Under the pieces are notes generated by a model. That model had not been told where the DNA came from and searched no databases. It was given only the letters and a program-made list of their open reading frames with translations. 64,000 nucleotides of DNA from Aquibium pacificus (GTDB lineage Bacteria > Pseudomonadota > Alphaproteobacteria > Rhizobiales > Rhizobiaceae): the NCBI RefSeq assembly GCF_040839445.1, contig NZ_JBDPGJ010000010.1, positions 62,001 through 126,000 on the forward strand. The letters are read 5' to 3'. The translations under genes were made by a program, and so were the position numbers. Below, piece after piece: positions 17,324-25,704 of the stretch. Position 1 is the first letter of the stretch. Every line of letters begins with the position of its first letter.

Positions 17324-18232
17324 ATGCACCTCACCCTTCTCGAAGCCGCCCTGGGCGCCGCGGCGGCCATCGCGGTCCCCCTCACGGCCGCCGGGATCAT
17401 GGCGGGCTCCCCTGTCGATCCGGCGATGCAGCCGGCCGCGACAGTGGTCGTCGGCGCGACGACGCTCGACTTTCCGTTGCCCGGAGAATTCCTCGCCGTC
17501 GGAACCCCGGCGGTGGCTCCGGTGGAGCGGGCGGCGGTGGGCGCCTTCCAGATCATGAAGCGGCAGGTAAGCCTCGCCGACTACCGGCGCTGCGTGGACG
17601 AGGCAGCATGTGCCGCGCCCGACGCGAGGATGGTGCAAGCCGACGTCCCGGTCACCGGGGTGAACTGGCTGGACGCGCAATCCTATGCTCAGTGGTACTC
17701 GAAGGCGACCCGCCTAACGTGGCGGCTTCCCACCGCGATCGAAGCCGCCGCTGCCGCGGCGGAGCGCTTCTCGGGCGACGCCTTCTCCGCCGCCGCGGAC
17801 GACCCTGCCAATCCCGCCGTGCGCTGGATCAGGCGCTATCGCGAGGAGGCGGCCGCGAAGCGCCCACCCGACCCCAAGCCGAAGCCCGCCGGCTATTACG
17901 GGGCCAACTCGAAGGGCGTGGAGGACTTCGCCGGGAACGTCTGGGAATGGACGTCGACCTGCTACGCGAGGACGATCCTGGGCGAGGATCGCGACGTCGT
18001 CGATTCCACGGAGAATTGCGGCGTCCGGGTGATGGAGGGACGGCATCGGGCGTACATGTCCACCTTCGTCCGCGACGGCAAGAGCGGCGGATGCGCCGTC
18101 GGCACGCCTCCCGAGAACCTCGGTTTCCGGCTCGTCCTGGAAGACCGCTCCGCCGTGGCGGCAGCGGCCGCGAGGCTGCGAAACCTCGTCGACACGATCG
18201 GTACGAAGATTGCCCAGGAGAACGGCAAATGA
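17324..18232 (+). CDS. nirV: NirV, formylglycine-generating-enzyme-like protein
   Basis: NirV accompanies nirK in many alphaproteobacteria; its function is unsettled. The 302-residue protein has an N-terminal hydrophobic export or anchor segment (about residues 5-28) and a sulfatase-modifying-factor (FGE) type domain ending with the family motif GNVWEWT near residue 207 and a GFRLVLE terminus. It starts 58 bases after nirK and its stop overlaps the next start by ATGA. A role in nitrite reductase maturation or redox support is assumed from synteny only. Confidence 0.88.
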   Translation: MHLTLLEAALGAAAAIAVPLTAAGIMAGSPVDPAMQPAATVVVGATTLDFPLPGEFLAVGTPAVAPVERAAVGAFQIMKRQVSLADYRRCVDEAACAAPDARMVQADVPVTGVNWLDAQSYAQWYSKATRLTWRLPTAIEAAAAAAERFSGDAFSAAADDPANPAVRWIRRYREEAAAKRPPDPKPKPAGYYGANSKGVEDFAGNVWEWTSTCYARTILGEDRDVVDSTENCGVRVMEGRHRAYMSTFVRDGKSGGCAVGTPPENLGFRLVLEDRSAVAAAAARLRNLVDTIGTKIAQENGK

Positions 18233-18615
18233 GAGCCATGACAACCGGCCGCGGGGCCAGTCCCCATATCGAGCGCGTTCCGGAGGAACCGGATGCGGTC
18301 GTTGAACGCCTGAGGCGCGGGATCGCGGCGGCCGGTCTCGACTGCCGCTGCGAAGCGCTGGCCACCGCCGTGCTCGATGAAGCCGGCGCGGAGGAAGAAC
18401 GCCTCCGACGCGCCCGGGGCCTCGAAGACGCCAGGAAGATGAGGGACGCGATCGTCATCGTCCTGACGCTTCTGGGAGAACTCGATTCGCTCGACCCTGA
18501 CGAACCCGACCGGACCGTCTTCCACGAGATCGCGTCGCTGTTCCAGGACGTCGAGGACTTCGCCGCCCACGGCGTCGTCTCGGCAAGACGGGCCGCCGGA
18601 CGGGGCAACGCATGA
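18229..18615 (+). CDS. Small helical protein between nirV and nnrS
   Basis: An unrecognised 128-residue protein, coupled by ATGA overlaps to nirV in front and nnrS behind. That tight packing on both sides is the main evidence that it is translated. It is predicted soluble and mostly helical, rich in Arg, Ala, Glu and Asp, with a Cys-Arg-Cys near residue 39 and a hydrophobic helix around IVIVLTLLGELDSL. No metal-site pattern beyond the two cysteines is visible. I infer a role linked to nitrite or nitric-oxide metabolism from position alone. Confidence 0.65.
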   Translation: MRAMTTGRGASPHIERVPEEPDAVVERLRRGIAAAGLDCRCEALATAVLDEAGAEEERLRRARGLEDARKMRDAIVIVLTLLGELDSLDPDEPDRTVFHEIASLFQDVEDFAAHGVVSARRAAGRGNA

Positions 18616-19859
18616 CCTCCACGCGCGCGATCTCCGCCGCCGACCGCTCCGTTCCACGCGCGGCCCTGAAATCCGGCGACGCGTCCAGGGACGGGCGCGG
18701 CCGCATCCGCGCGATGCCGCCGATCCTGCACTACGGATTCCGGCCGTTCTTCTTTCTCGGCGCGCTGTACGCCGGCCTCGCCGTGCCGCTGTGGCTCTGG
18801 GCCTACTTCGGCGGCATCGAGATCGGCGGACCCTTTCCGGGCATGCGCTGGCATGCCCACGAGATGCTGTCCGGATACCTCGCCGCGGTCATCGCCGGCT
18901 TCGTGCTGACCGCCGTTCCCAACTGGACGGGGCGGCTGCCGCTGAGCGGGTTGCCGCTCCTCCTGCTCGTGGCCCTCTGGTTGGCGGGCCGGGCTGCGTG
19001 CCTGGTCGTGGGGGATCCATGGCTTGCGATGGCGGCCGATCTCGCCTTCCCGGCATTCCTCGCATTCGCGATCTGGCGGGAGGTCATCGCCGGCCGGAAC
19101 TGGAAGAACGCGCCGGTCGCCGTGATGATCACGCTGTTCGGCATGGCCAACGCCACGGATCACCTGGCCAGCGCCGGGCTCCTGCCGCACGATTTAGGGC
19201 AGAGGCTCGCGCTCGCTGTCGCCGCCATGCTGCTCGCGCTGATCGGTGGCCGGATCGTGCCGAGCTTCACGCGAAACTGGCTCGTGAAGGAGGGCGCGAC
19301 AAAGCTTCCCGCCGGCTTCGGCGCAATCGACAAGGCCGCGCTCGCAGCGACCGCGGCGGCCACCGCCGGCTGGGCCCTCTTTCCCGGTTCCACCGCCGTC
19401 GGCGCCATCCTCAGCCTCGCCGGGCTGTTGGTCGCAGCCAGGCTCCTGCGCTGGCGGGGACTTGCGACGGTCCGGGAACCGATCCTCTTCGTCCTCCATG
19501 CCGGTTACGGCTGGCTCTCCGTCTCGCTCTTGCTGCTGGGGGCATCCACGCTTCTGCCCGCGGTCCCGTATTCCGCCGCGCTGCACGCACTGACGGCGGG
19601 CGCGATCGGGACCATGACGCTGGCGGTCATGACGCGGGCGAGCCTCGGCCACACCGGACGCGCGATCGTCGCCGACCGGGCGTTGACGGCGCTCTACGCG
19701 ATGGTTTCGGCCGGCGCCGCCCTCAGGGTCGCGGCGCCCTTCGCCGGGGACGGCTACTCCGCCCTCCTGACAACCGGGGGAGCGCTGTGGAGCGCGGCCT
19801 TCCTGCTTTTCGCCGTCCGCTATGCGCCGATTCTCTGGGGACCACGCGCCGTGAAATGA
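18612..19859 (+). CDS. nnrS: NnrS family haem-copper membrane protein
   Basis: A 415-residue, about 12-helix inner-membrane protein of the NnrS family, linked to relief of nitric-oxide stress and regulated with denitrification genes. Family landmarks: FRPFFFLGALYA near residue 43, MRWHAHEM near 76, GRIVPSFTRNWL, and the histidine-containing helices VLHAGYGWLS and HALTAGAIGTMTLAVMTRASLGHTGR (residues listed as separate motifs). It overlaps the preceding small gene by 4 bases. Presence of nirK plus nnrS without norCB here suggests nitric-oxide handling elsewhere in the genome. Confidence 0.93.
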   Translation: MTSTRAISAADRSVPRAALKSGDASRDGRGRIRAMPPILHYGFRPFFFLGALYAGLAVPLWLWAYFGGIEIGGPFPGMRWHAHEMLSGYLAAVIAGFVLTAVPNWTGRLPLSGLPLLLLVALWLAGRAACLVVGDPWLAMAADLAFPAFLAFAIWREVIAGRNWKNAPVAVMITLFGMANATDHLASAGLLPHDLGQRLALAVAAMLLALIGGRIVPSFTRNWLVKEGATKLPAGFGAIDKAALAATAAATAGWALFPGSTAVGAILSLAGLLVAARLLRWRGLATVREPILFVLHAGYGWLSVSLLLLGASTLLPAVPYSAALHALTAGAIGTMTLAVMTRASLGHTGRAIVADRALTALYAMVSAGAALRVAAPFAGDGYSALLTTGGALWSAAFLLFAVRYAPILWGPRAVK

Positions 19860-19878
19860 CGTTCCGCTTGTTAGCGGA

Positions 19879-20256
19879 ATGCGATCGGCGATGCTGGTCA
19901 CCGCTGTGCTGGTTCAGTGGCGCCCGCTCGCCGCGCTCTGGCTCCATGCGGTTCTGGTGCTGGGCGCGCTGGCCTTGGCGGTCTGGGAATTCGGCTTCGA
20001 CTGGTGGCAGCCTGCTCCACGCGGCGTCGTCATCATCATCGCCTTCCGGCTGCTCACGCCGGGGTGGGTGAACCTCGTCGCCGGAAGCGATCGGCGTCTT
20101 CCCCCGTCGAGATGCGGAACCGAAATCACGCGGATATCGCCGTCAATGCCCGGAGCCCGCGCCCGCAGCCAGGCCATTGGCTACGATATCTTCGTAGAGG
20201 CGCTCGGCGTCAACGATCCTCTCCAGCCCAACCAGCGTATTGAAGGCGTCAAATGA
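19879..20256 (+). CDS. Possible small membrane protein or remnant
   Basis: A 125-codon frame beginning 19 bases after nnrS. Residues 1-70 contain two or three convincing hydrophobic segments (AALWLHAVLVLGALALAVW and GVVIIIAF). The last third overlaps the convergent isocitrate-lyase-like gene by 114 bases and looks non-coding. It may be a degraded end of the denitrification operon. I do not recognise a family. Confidence 0.25.
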   Translation: MRSAMLVTAVLVQWRPLAALWLHAVLVLGALALAVWEFGFDWWQPAPRGVVIIIAFRLLTPGWVNLVAGSDRRLPPSRCGTEITRISPSMPGARARSQAIGYDIFVEALGVNDPLQPNQRIEGVK

Positions 20257-21027
20257 GATCATGCGATCGGCCGCCTTTCCATACGTGCCAGTCGTCTTCA
20301 GTTCCGTGAAATAGAGCTCCAGCGCATGAGCCACCGCGTAGAGAACGTCCGCCTGCAGGTAGTAGGCGTAGCCCATCGCGGCGAGTTCCTCGCGCGGGAT
20401 GAGCGGTGACTTGCCGCGGAACACCCAGTTGTACAACACTGGCCCGTCGATGAGGCGCGGGATGGATGCGGCCTGCTCCCGAGACACCGGCGCTTCCACG
20501 AAGATCACGTCCGCGCCGGCCTCCAGATAGCGGTTCCCTCGCTCGATGGCGGCCTCGAACCCGTCCGTGGCGATGGCATCGGTGCGTGCGAAGAGGAGGA
20601 AGCGCTCCGACTTCCGCGTATCCACGAAGGCCTTGATCTTGGCCTCGAACGCGCTTGCCGGCACGACGCGCTTGTTCTCCATGTGCCCGCACTTCTTCGG
20701 GAACACTTGATCCTCGAGATGGATCCCGGAGGCGCCGGTGCGCTCGACCTCGCTCACCAGCCGCATCACGTTGAGATAGTTCCCATATCCGTCGTCCCCA
20801 TCCACCAGGACCGGGCGGGAGGTGCAGCCGACGATACGACGAACGGCGTCGAGGTTCTCGGTGAGCGTCAGAAGCCCGACATCCGGCATTCCGTGAGCCG
20901 AGCCCGAGATGTTGTAGCCACCGACATGCAGCCAGTCGAAACCCTTGGCATCGGCAATGCGGGCGCTGAGCCCGTCATAGACGCCGATGATCTGCTGAAC
21001 GGTCGCGACGGGTTCATTCATGGACAT
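20143..21027 (-). CDS. Isocitrate lyase/PEP mutase family protein
   Basis: A 294-residue TIM-barrel enzyme of the isocitrate lyase/PEP mutase superfamily (2-methylisocitrate lyase, oxaloacetase, dimethylmalate lyase and relatives). Metal-site DGDDGYG is at 76-82, EDQ at 105-107 and the mobile-loop KKCGH motif at 111-115, so a C-C lyase producing pyruvate or glyoxylate plus a dicarboxylate is likely. The ATG at 21027 is used. It is the last gene of a minus-strand operon hyuA-hyuB-lyase, five bases after hyuB. The association of an acid lyase with an oxoprolinase-like pair is uncommon. Confidence 0.88.
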   Translation of the reverse strand: MSMNEPVATVQQIIGVYDGLSARIADAKGFDWLHVGGYNISGSAHGMPDVGLLTLTENLDAVRRIVGCTSRPVLVDGDDGYGNYLNVMRLVSEVERTGASGIHLEDQVFPKKCGHMENKRVVPASAFEAKIKAFVDTRKSERFLLFARTDAIATDGFEAAIERGNRYLEAGADVIFVEAPVSREQAASIPRLIDGPVLYNWVFRGKSPLIPREELAAMGYAYYLQADVLYAVAHALELYFTELKTTGTYGKAADRMISFDAFNTLVGLERIVDAERLYEDIVANGLAAGAGSGH

Positions 21028-21032
21028 GATCC

Positions 21033-22709
21033 TCAGCCATAGCAGCGCGCGATGAACGCGTCGGAGAATTTCCCGGATGCGCGGTCGCGCGCAATCAGCG
21101 CCGGGTCTCGCCCCGCCGGTGCTCCATAACCACCGGCGCCGGGCGTCTCGATCGCGATCGCCTGCCCCGGTCCGAAATCGACGCCCGCCGGCTTGCTTGG
21201 CAGTTCGGTTTCGCTTCCGTCGGGCTCGAAGCGCATGAAGCGACCGCTGCGCCCGTCCTGTCCGCCGAAGATGCCCCAGGGACGGCTGTCGAAACGCTCG
21301 CCGGAGCCGGAGAAGGTGCATGTGTGACCAATCGGGCTCAGCACGCGACGTATGGCGAGCCCGCCGCGGTAAGTGCCGGCGCCCCCCGAATCCTGTACGA
21401 GCCCGTATTCGATCACACGCAAGGGGTAATCCATTTCGATTGCTTCCACGGGCAGGTTGGAGGTGTTGGTGATGTGCACTTGGACACCGTCCTTGCCGTC
21501 ATGCGTGCTGCGACCGCCGAATCCGCCGCCTAACGTTTCGAAATAGATGTAGCGCCGGCCGGTGGCGGGATCGATGCCGGTGAAGACGGCGGTGGTGTTC
21601 GCGCCATTCCCGGCGCCCACGGCCTTGTCAGGCACGGCCTCGGCCAATGCGCCGATCAGCGCATCGATGATGCGCTGGCAGGTGTGGGCCCGGTTCGCAA
21701 CGGAGGCCGGAAACACCGCGTTGACGAGACTGCCCGCCGGTGCCGACCACTCGCAGACGTCGAGAACGCCCTGGTTGTTTGCCACCTCCGGGTCGAGCAG
21801 CGCCTTGATCGTGTAGGAGATGGCCGAAAGCGTTGCGCTGGGCGTGCAGTTGATGTTGCCGGCCGTCTGCGCAGCCGTCCCGGAGAAGTCGACGTGCAGG
21901 CGGTCGCCCGCGATCGTCACCTTGACCTCGATGGGCAGGGAGCGGTTGCCGCAGCCATCGTCGTCCATGACATCGCGGAAGCGGTAGATACCGTCGGGCA
22001 ACTGGCCGATCGCATGGCGCATGCGGATTTCGGTCCGGCGAATGATCTCGCCAAATGCAGCTTCGAGAGTTCCAGACCCGTAACGGCCGATCACTTCGGC
22101 GAAGCGCCGCGCGCCGAGGCGAGCCGCGGCGATCTGGGCGTTGAGGTCGCCGCGGCGCTCTTCGGGAACGCGTGTGTTGAGAAGGATCAGGTCGTAGATG
22201 TCGCGATTGAGGTGCCCGGCGGAATAGAGCCTCACCAGCGGCACCCGCAGGCCTTCCTGGTAGATCTCCGTCATGCCGCCGCCCATGAGGCCCGGCGTCA
22301 TCCCGCCGAAATCGGCGTGGTGGGCGATGTTGCAGACGAATCCGACGACCCTGCCTTTATCGAACACGGGCATCGCGACGTTGAGATCGGGGAGATGCGT
22401 GCCTCCGGCCTCGAAAGGATCGTTGGCGACGAACAGGTCGCCCTCGCGCATCTCCTCCAGCGGAACGCGTTTCAGCAGCACCTCCATCAGGCCCATCATC
22501 GAGCCGAGGTGGATCGGCAATGAATCCTTGGCCTGAACGACGAGCCTGCCCTTCGTGTCGGCAAGAGCCGTCGAGTGGTCCCGCCGTTCCTTGATGTTCT
22601 GAGAAAAGGCACTTTTCATCAGCGCGAGAAAGGATTCATCCACCACCGAACCGAGAGCATTGTGGATGATTTCGACAGTCACCGCGTCGATCGGCATATG
22701 CATGTTCAT
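21033..22709 (-). CDS. hyuB: Hydantoinase B/oxoprolinase family subunit
   Basis: A 558-residue HyuB/N-methylhydantoinase B/oxoprolinase C-terminal type subunit. It has the N-terminal ITVE-like segment VTVEIIHNALGSV, ERRDHSTAL, the NDPFEAGGTHLPD motif near residue 90 and a C-terminal GPGQAIAIETPGAGGYG. These subunits work with HyuA to open cyclic amides or carboxylate related ketones with ATP. The ATG at 22709 overlaps the hyuA stop by 4 bases. Confidence 0.9.
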   Translation of the reverse strand: MNMHMPIDAVTVEIIHNALGSVVDESFLALMKSAFSQNIKERRDHSTALADTKGRLVVQAKDSLPIHLGSMMGLMEVLLKRVPLEEMREGDLFVANDPFEAGGTHLPDLNVAMPVFDKGRVVGFVCNIAHHADFGGMTPGLMGGGMTEIYQEGLRVPLVRLYSAGHLNRDIYDLILLNTRVPEERRGDLNAQIAAARLGARRFAEVIGRYGSGTLEAAFGEIIRRTEIRMRHAIGQLPDGIYRFRDVMDDDGCGNRSLPIEVKVTIAGDRLHVDFSGTAAQTAGNINCTPSATLSAISYTIKALLDPEVANNQGVLDVCEWSAPAGSLVNAVFPASVANRAHTCQRIIDALIGALAEAVPDKAVGAGNGANTTAVFTGIDPATGRRYIYFETLGGGFGGRSTHDGKDGVQVHITNTSNLPVEAIEMDYPLRVIEYGLVQDSGGAGTYRGGLAIRRVLSPIGHTCTFSGSGERFDSRPWGIFGGQDGRSGRFMRFEPDGSETELPSKPAGVDFGPGQAIAIETPGAGGYGAPAGRDPALIARDRASGKFSDAFIARCYG

Positions 22710-24757
22710 CGGGCTAGCTCTAGGAGAAGGTTCATCCCGGAATCCATGGTGGCAACGGTGCCGGGATGGACCAGCGTGGTCGTGTCCATCTGCTCTATGA
22801 CTGCAGGACCCTTGACGACGTGGCCCGGCGCCAGGTCGGCCCTGTCGTAGATGGGCGTCTCGACCGCCCCGGACCGGCTGAACCAGACCGAACGTGTTTC
22901 GCGCGGCGTCGGGCGATCGGTCCGCAACTCGCGAGCTTCCGCCTCTCCGAGCCGATGAAGACCGCCACGCGCCACGCAACGGAAGTTGACGACTTCGATC
23001 GCCGCGGCCGGATCGTTGTGGCCGTAGTTCGCTTCGTGAATCGCGTGGAAGTCGTCGGAGAGCCGGTCGACGAGACTGTCCGCGCCGATCTCACGGATCC
23101 GCTCGGGCGACGCCTCGACGGACAGTTCATAATTCTGGCCGACATAGCGCAGGTCCAGCGACAAGGTCGTGCTGCGACGCTCGGGTGAGATTTCCTCGAT
23201 CTCGAACCATCGTTCCGATTCCTCCAGCAGTTCCGCAGCGACCGCTCGGATCGCCGGCACCGAAGCCGCCACGAGCGGCATGCGGTTGGTGCGGACCATA
23301 TTCTCCTTGAGGTCCGACACGACGATGCCCTGCGCGCACAAGATGCCGGGATGCGGCGGCACGATGACGCTGCCTATCGAGAGCGCCCGGGCCACATCCT
23401 CGGCATGCAGCGGTCCACCGCCGCCGAACGGCATCAGCGTGAAATCGCGCGGATCGTGGCCCCGCTCGACCGATACGGAGCGAATGGCCCGCACCATGTT
23501 GGCAACGACAATGTCGATGCAGCCCAGCGCGGCGTGTTCGAGCGACATGCCGAGGCGTTCCGCGATCGGCCGGAACGCATCGCGCGCGAGTTCGACCTCG
23601 AGGGGAACGCGACCGGCCAGCAGGCCGCGCGAAGACAGGCGACCGAGGATGAGATTGGCGTCGGTGACGGTCGGCTCAGTCCCGCCCAAGCCGTAGCAGG
23701 CTGGCCCCGGCTTTGCGCCGGCGCTGTATGGTCCCACCTTCAGCATCCCGCCAGTGTCGAACCATGCGATCGAGCCGCCGCCGGCACCGACGGCGTTGAC
23801 GTCCACCATGGGAAGCCTGACCGGGAAGCCGCCGATCGAGCGATCGTAGGCTATACCCGCCTGACCCCGGCTGATCAGGCACACATCGGCGCTCGTTCCG
23901 CCCATGTCCAGCGTGATGACGTTGTCGGCACGCGAGTGGCGGGCGACGTGCGCGGCGCCGATGACGCCCCCGGCAGGACCAGACAGGGCCGTCCTCACCG
24001 GGAATCGGCGGGCCTGACGCACCGACATGAGGCCTCCCGAGGACTGGTTTATGCCGACGCTCGCTTCCGGCAGTTCATCGGCCAGCACGTTCTCCAGCCG
24101 TTCGAGATAGTGGTTCATGACCGGGACGAGATAGGCATTGAGCACCGTCGTCGACATGCGCTCGTATTCGCGGAACTCCGGCTGAACCTCGCTCGAAAGC
24201 GAGACCTCGATACCTGCCGCCTCGATGGCCGCTGCCAGCCTGCGCTCGTGCTCGGGATTCAGGAACGAGAACAGCAGACAGACGGCGCAGGATCTGACTC
24301 CGGACGCCTTCAGGGCCTCGACGATCTCATCGATGTCGCGGTCGGTGAGCGCGCGTATCACCGCGCCTTTCGCATCGACCCGCTCGGGAGCGGTCAGCCG
24401 CAATTCGCGATCGACGAGCGGAGCGGGATAGTCGAGGTTGAGGTCGTACATATGCGGGCGGGTCTGTCGCCCGATCTCGAGCAGATCGCGGAACCCCTCG
24501 GTCGTGACCAGCGCGATGCGACCGCCTTTGCGCTGGATGAGCGCGTTCGTCGCGACCGTGGTGCCGTGACAGATCCGGTCGATCTCATTGGCATCGGCAA
24601 GCCCGCGGGTCACGATTTCCCGAAGTCCGTCGAGAATGGCGTCGGCCGGATTGTCCGGAGTGGAAGAGAGCTTGAATACCTGCGACGCGCCCTTCCCGAC
24701 ATCGAGGATGTGGAAGTCCGTGAACGTACCCCCGACATCGACGCCAACGATCTTCAT
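22706..24757 (-). CDS. hyuA: Hydantoinase A/oxoprolinase family ATPase subunit
   Basis: A 683-residue HyuA-type subunit with the actin-like ATPase fold. The first phosphate loop GVDVGGTFTDF is at residues 4-14, GTTVATNALI near 65, a second phosphate loop LDMGGTSADV near 280, and GAGGGSIAW near 315. With HyuB it forms an ATP-dependent amidohydrolase or carboxylase. An 18-base element shared exactly with the dctP promoter at 28.6 kb lies 20 bases upstream of the ATG, so the hyu operon is probably controlled with that transporter by the adjacent divergent GntR regulator. Confidence 0.92.
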   Translation of the reverse strand: MKIVGVDVGGTFTDFHILDVGKGASQVFKLSSTPDNPADAILDGLREIVTRGLADANEIDRICHGTTVATNALIQRKGGRIALVTTEGFRDLLEIGRQTRPHMYDLNLDYPAPLVDRELRLTAPERVDAKGAVIRALTDRDIDEIVEALKASGVRSCAVCLLFSFLNPEHERRLAAAIEAAGIEVSLSSEVQPEFREYERMSTTVLNAYLVPVMNHYLERLENVLADELPEASVGINQSSGGLMSVRQARRFPVRTALSGPAGGVIGAAHVARHSRADNVITLDMGGTSADVCLISRGQAGIAYDRSIGGFPVRLPMVDVNAVGAGGGSIAWFDTGGMLKVGPYSAGAKPGPACYGLGGTEPTVTDANLILGRLSSRGLLAGRVPLEVELARDAFRPIAERLGMSLEHAALGCIDIVVANMVRAIRSVSVERGHDPRDFTLMPFGGGGPLHAEDVARALSIGSVIVPPHPGILCAQGIVVSDLKENMVRTNRMPLVAASVPAIRAVAAELLEESERWFEIEEISPERRSTTLSLDLRYVGQNYELSVEASPERIREIGADSLVDRLSDDFHAIHEANYGHNDPAAAIEVVNFRCVARGGLHRLGEAEARELRTDRPTPRETRSVWFSRSGAVETPIYDRADLAPGHVVKGPAVIEQMDTTTLVHPGTVATMDSGMNLLLELAR

Positions 24758-24776
24758 GTCCGCTCAATCCAAATTG

Positions 24777-24794
24777 TATTTTTCGTGCATATTT
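24777..24794 (-). promoter_or_regulatory. Candidate GntR operator at hyuA promoter
   Basis: On the minus strand this reads AAATATGCACGAAAAATA. The same 18 bases occur, without mismatch, on the plus strand at 28643-28660 in front of dctP. It lies between the divergent hyuA and gntR genes in an AT-rich patch that also holds ATTGTAT and ATACACAAT half-sites. Confidence 0.65.
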
Positions 24795-24989
24795 ATTTCC
24801 ATACACAATGTCAATCGGTCTCGCTGCCGTGCTGCGCGTGCGGTGTGGCGTTGGGAGCGTCGAGTGCGTATAGGTCGTCGGCATCGAGCGGAACTTTGGC
24901 TGCGAGACTGGGGATTTCCGGGTGCCGGCCAGCGGCAACCGGCCAACGCGATCGCGCAACGCACGAAAAATGCAAGGATCGGAAAAGGG

Positions 24990-25700
24990 ATGGTGGAAAC
25001 GACGAAGGACCGGCGCCCGAAAGGAACGGGCACCCGCTGGGCCTATGAGGAAATTCGCAACCAGATCCTGTCGCTTCAGCTCAAGCCTGGCGCTGATCTC
25101 GACGAACAGGTCCTGATCGGGATTCTCGGCGTCTCCCGGACTCCCATTCGTGAGGCGCTGATCCGGCTGGCTGCGGAAGGCCTCGTGGAGATGCTCCCGA
25201 ATCGGGGCGCGCGGGTCTCGCGCGTCGACCTGTCGGGTGTGCGGGAGTTTTTCGAGGCGCTGGATGCCGCGCAGCGCATGGTGACACGGTGGGCGGCGCT
25301 GCGGCGCACGCAGCGGGATATCACGATCATCGATGCCGGGCGCCGCAGCTTCGAGAAGGCTGCCGCCGATGGCGACATCACCGGCATGATGGATACCAAC
25401 CTCGCGTTCCACGAGGCGATCGGAACGGCCTCCGGCAATGCGCTCGTGGCGAAGCACTACGCGCAACTGCTCGCTCTGGGGCTGCGGCTTTCGCGCATCT
25501 CGCTCGCCTACGAAGGTACCGAAACCAGGCGCGATCAGCACATCGGCGCCATCGTGGAAGACCACAGGATCATGACCGGCCACATCGTGGCCGGAGATGC
25601 CGATGCCGCGGAGGAGACCGCGCGCGCCCACACCGAACTCTTCCGGAAGCGCGTGCTCGAGTACATGACGAGCAGCCTCGCCACCGACATGTCCTTCTGA
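24990..25700 (+). CDS. GntR family transcriptional regulator, FCD type
   Basis: A 236-residue FadR-subfamily regulator. The N-terminal winged helix-turn-helix includes DEQVLIGILGVSRTPIREAL (about residues 38-57) with EGLVEMLPNRGARVS. The helical FCD domain follows, with the metal-binding-type segment TNLAFHEAI and a later H-rich region. FCD regulators bind carboxylate effectors. The ATG at 24990 follows GGAAAAGGG; a longer frame upstream overlaps hyuA's promoter and start and is rejected. It is divergent from hyuA and converges on the TRAP operon, and identical 18-base sites lie at both target promoters. Confidence 0.92.
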   Translation: MVETTKDRRPKGTGTRWAYEEIRNQILSLQLKPGADLDEQVLIGILGVSRTPIREALIRLAAEGLVEMLPNRGARVSRVDLSGVREFFEALDAAQRMVTRWAALRRTQRDITIIDAGRRSFEKAAADGDITGMMDTNLAFHEAIGTASGNALVAKHYAQLLALGLRLSRISLAYEGTETRRDQHIGAIVEDHRIMTGHIVAGDADAAEETARAHTELFRKRVLEYMTSSLATDMSF

Positions 25701-25704
25701 TCCG

